DNA of 31,272 nucleotides, taken from assembly GCA_023449855.1 (NCBI GenBank), contig JAEXHR010000036.1:1-31272 (forward strand), in the 5' to 3' direction. The DNA comes from Pseudomonadota bacterium. Lineage in GTDB: Bacteria > Pseudomonadota > Alphaproteobacteria > Rhizobiales > Xanthobacteraceae. The notes beneath the pieces were generated by a model. The model ran no database searches, was not told where the DNA came from, and was given only the letters and a program-made list of their open reading frames with translations. Below, in pieces: positions 31,009 through 31,272 of this stretch (within the stretch, counting starts at the first letter, position 1; each line of letters begins with the position of its first letter). A program made the position numbers and the translations under genes.

Positions 31009-31272
31009 TCACTTCTTCTTCCACCCACCCCGCCGCCCCGGTGCGCCTGCGCTCGATCGTGGCGCGGGTCCGAATTCGGGGCCGGACTCGCGGCTATTGG
31101 TCGGCTGGAAGATCTTGCTCTCCATGCCCGGGCCCATCTCATCCAGCGTCGGCTTGCGCGCCTTGCTGGCAAACTTGCCGCGCGCCTTGCCTTGCGCCGC
31201 CTTGTCGAGACGGGCCGGCAGGTTGGCGGCGTCGCCGTATTTCTTCGCGCCCTGATACGCGCCGCCGCGCGC
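31009..31272 (-). CDS. C-terminus of a basic protein, cut by window edge
   Basis: The reading frame enters at the right edge and ends at TGA 31011-31009, giving 87 residues. The sequence is rich in Lys, Arg, Ala and Gly, including GAYQGAKKYGDAANLPARLD, GKARGKFASKARKPTLDEMG and the terminal RRGGWKKK. Such tails occur on RNA-binding proteins such as pseudouridine synthases and DEAD-box helicases. The domain that would identify it lies outside the window. Confidence 0.55.
   Translation of the reverse strand, partial: ARGGAYQGAKKYGDAANLPARLDKAAQGKARGKFASKARKPTLDEMGPGMESKIFQPTNSRESGPEFGPAPRSSAGAPGRRGGWKKK

Noticed and set aside
1..31272. tRNA, rRNA, CRISPR array, prophage or complete insertion sequence
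   Set aside because: No cloverleaf, regular spacer repeats, phage genes or transposase reading frame were recognised.

Overview
The window looks like a chromosomal segment of a high-GC alphaproteobacterium of the Bradyrhizobium/Rhodopseudomonas/Afipia/Tardiphaga group. Three things support this: a PetP/PetR-like MarR plus response-regulator pair, a housekeeping gene order (prs, pgeF, MidA-like, lgt, ubiK, rplY, pth, ychF) I associate with Bradyrhizobiaceae, and several intergenic palindromic repeats of types common there. The assignment rests on recognised proteins and gene order; no database search was possible.

Region 1 (1-16400) is mostly core. ilvE (-) is divergent from an overlapping MarR regulator / OmpR-type regulator / EnvZ-like kinase operon (+). 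The kinase gene abuts proC (-). Then come a YbjN protein and a GNAT acetyltransferase in a 4-base-overlap pair (-), type II lumazine synthase (+), prs (-), a lipoprotein (-), and a tight lgt / MidA-like methyltransferase / pgeF operon (-). On the plus strand follow ubiK, rplY with a leader hairpin, pth and ychF. After a palindromic repeat come a small DUF4282-like membrane protein (-) and a tandem pair of MaoC hydratases (+).

Region 2 (16400-20250) is a run of small or poorly characterised genes: two convergent mini membrane proteins of 47 and 45 aa, a coiled-coil protein with a clear terminator, an exported protein that may be an outer-membrane barrel, an NTF2/SnoaL-fold protein, a 93-aa membrane protein, a 59-aa hydrophilic protein and a thioredoxin-like [2Fe-2S] ferredoxin.

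Region 3 (20250-29050) is catabolic. It holds a DctA C4-dicarboxylate carrier, then an HTH-cupin regulator divergent from a class IV transaminase that resembles (R)-selective amine transaminases. The transaminase is followed by a short homologue of the N,N-dimethylformamidase large subunit. A perfect 16-bp palindrome lies between regulator and transaminase. Downstream is a three-gene periplasmic dehydrogenase operon (Tat-exported small subunit, GMC flavoprotein with a cysteine cluster, triheme cytochrome c) preceded by three inverted repeats. I regard the regulator/transaminase/amidohydrolase-like locus, possibly with the dehydrogenase, as the best candidate for an undescribed system, for example amide or N-alkylformamide breakdown coupled to amine transamination.

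Region 4 (29050-31272) carries a PrlF-YhaV toxin-antitoxin module with a perfect 22-bp operator-like palindrome, an exported hypothetical protein, a repeat-rich intergenic stretch, and the C-terminal end of a basic protein cut by the window edge.
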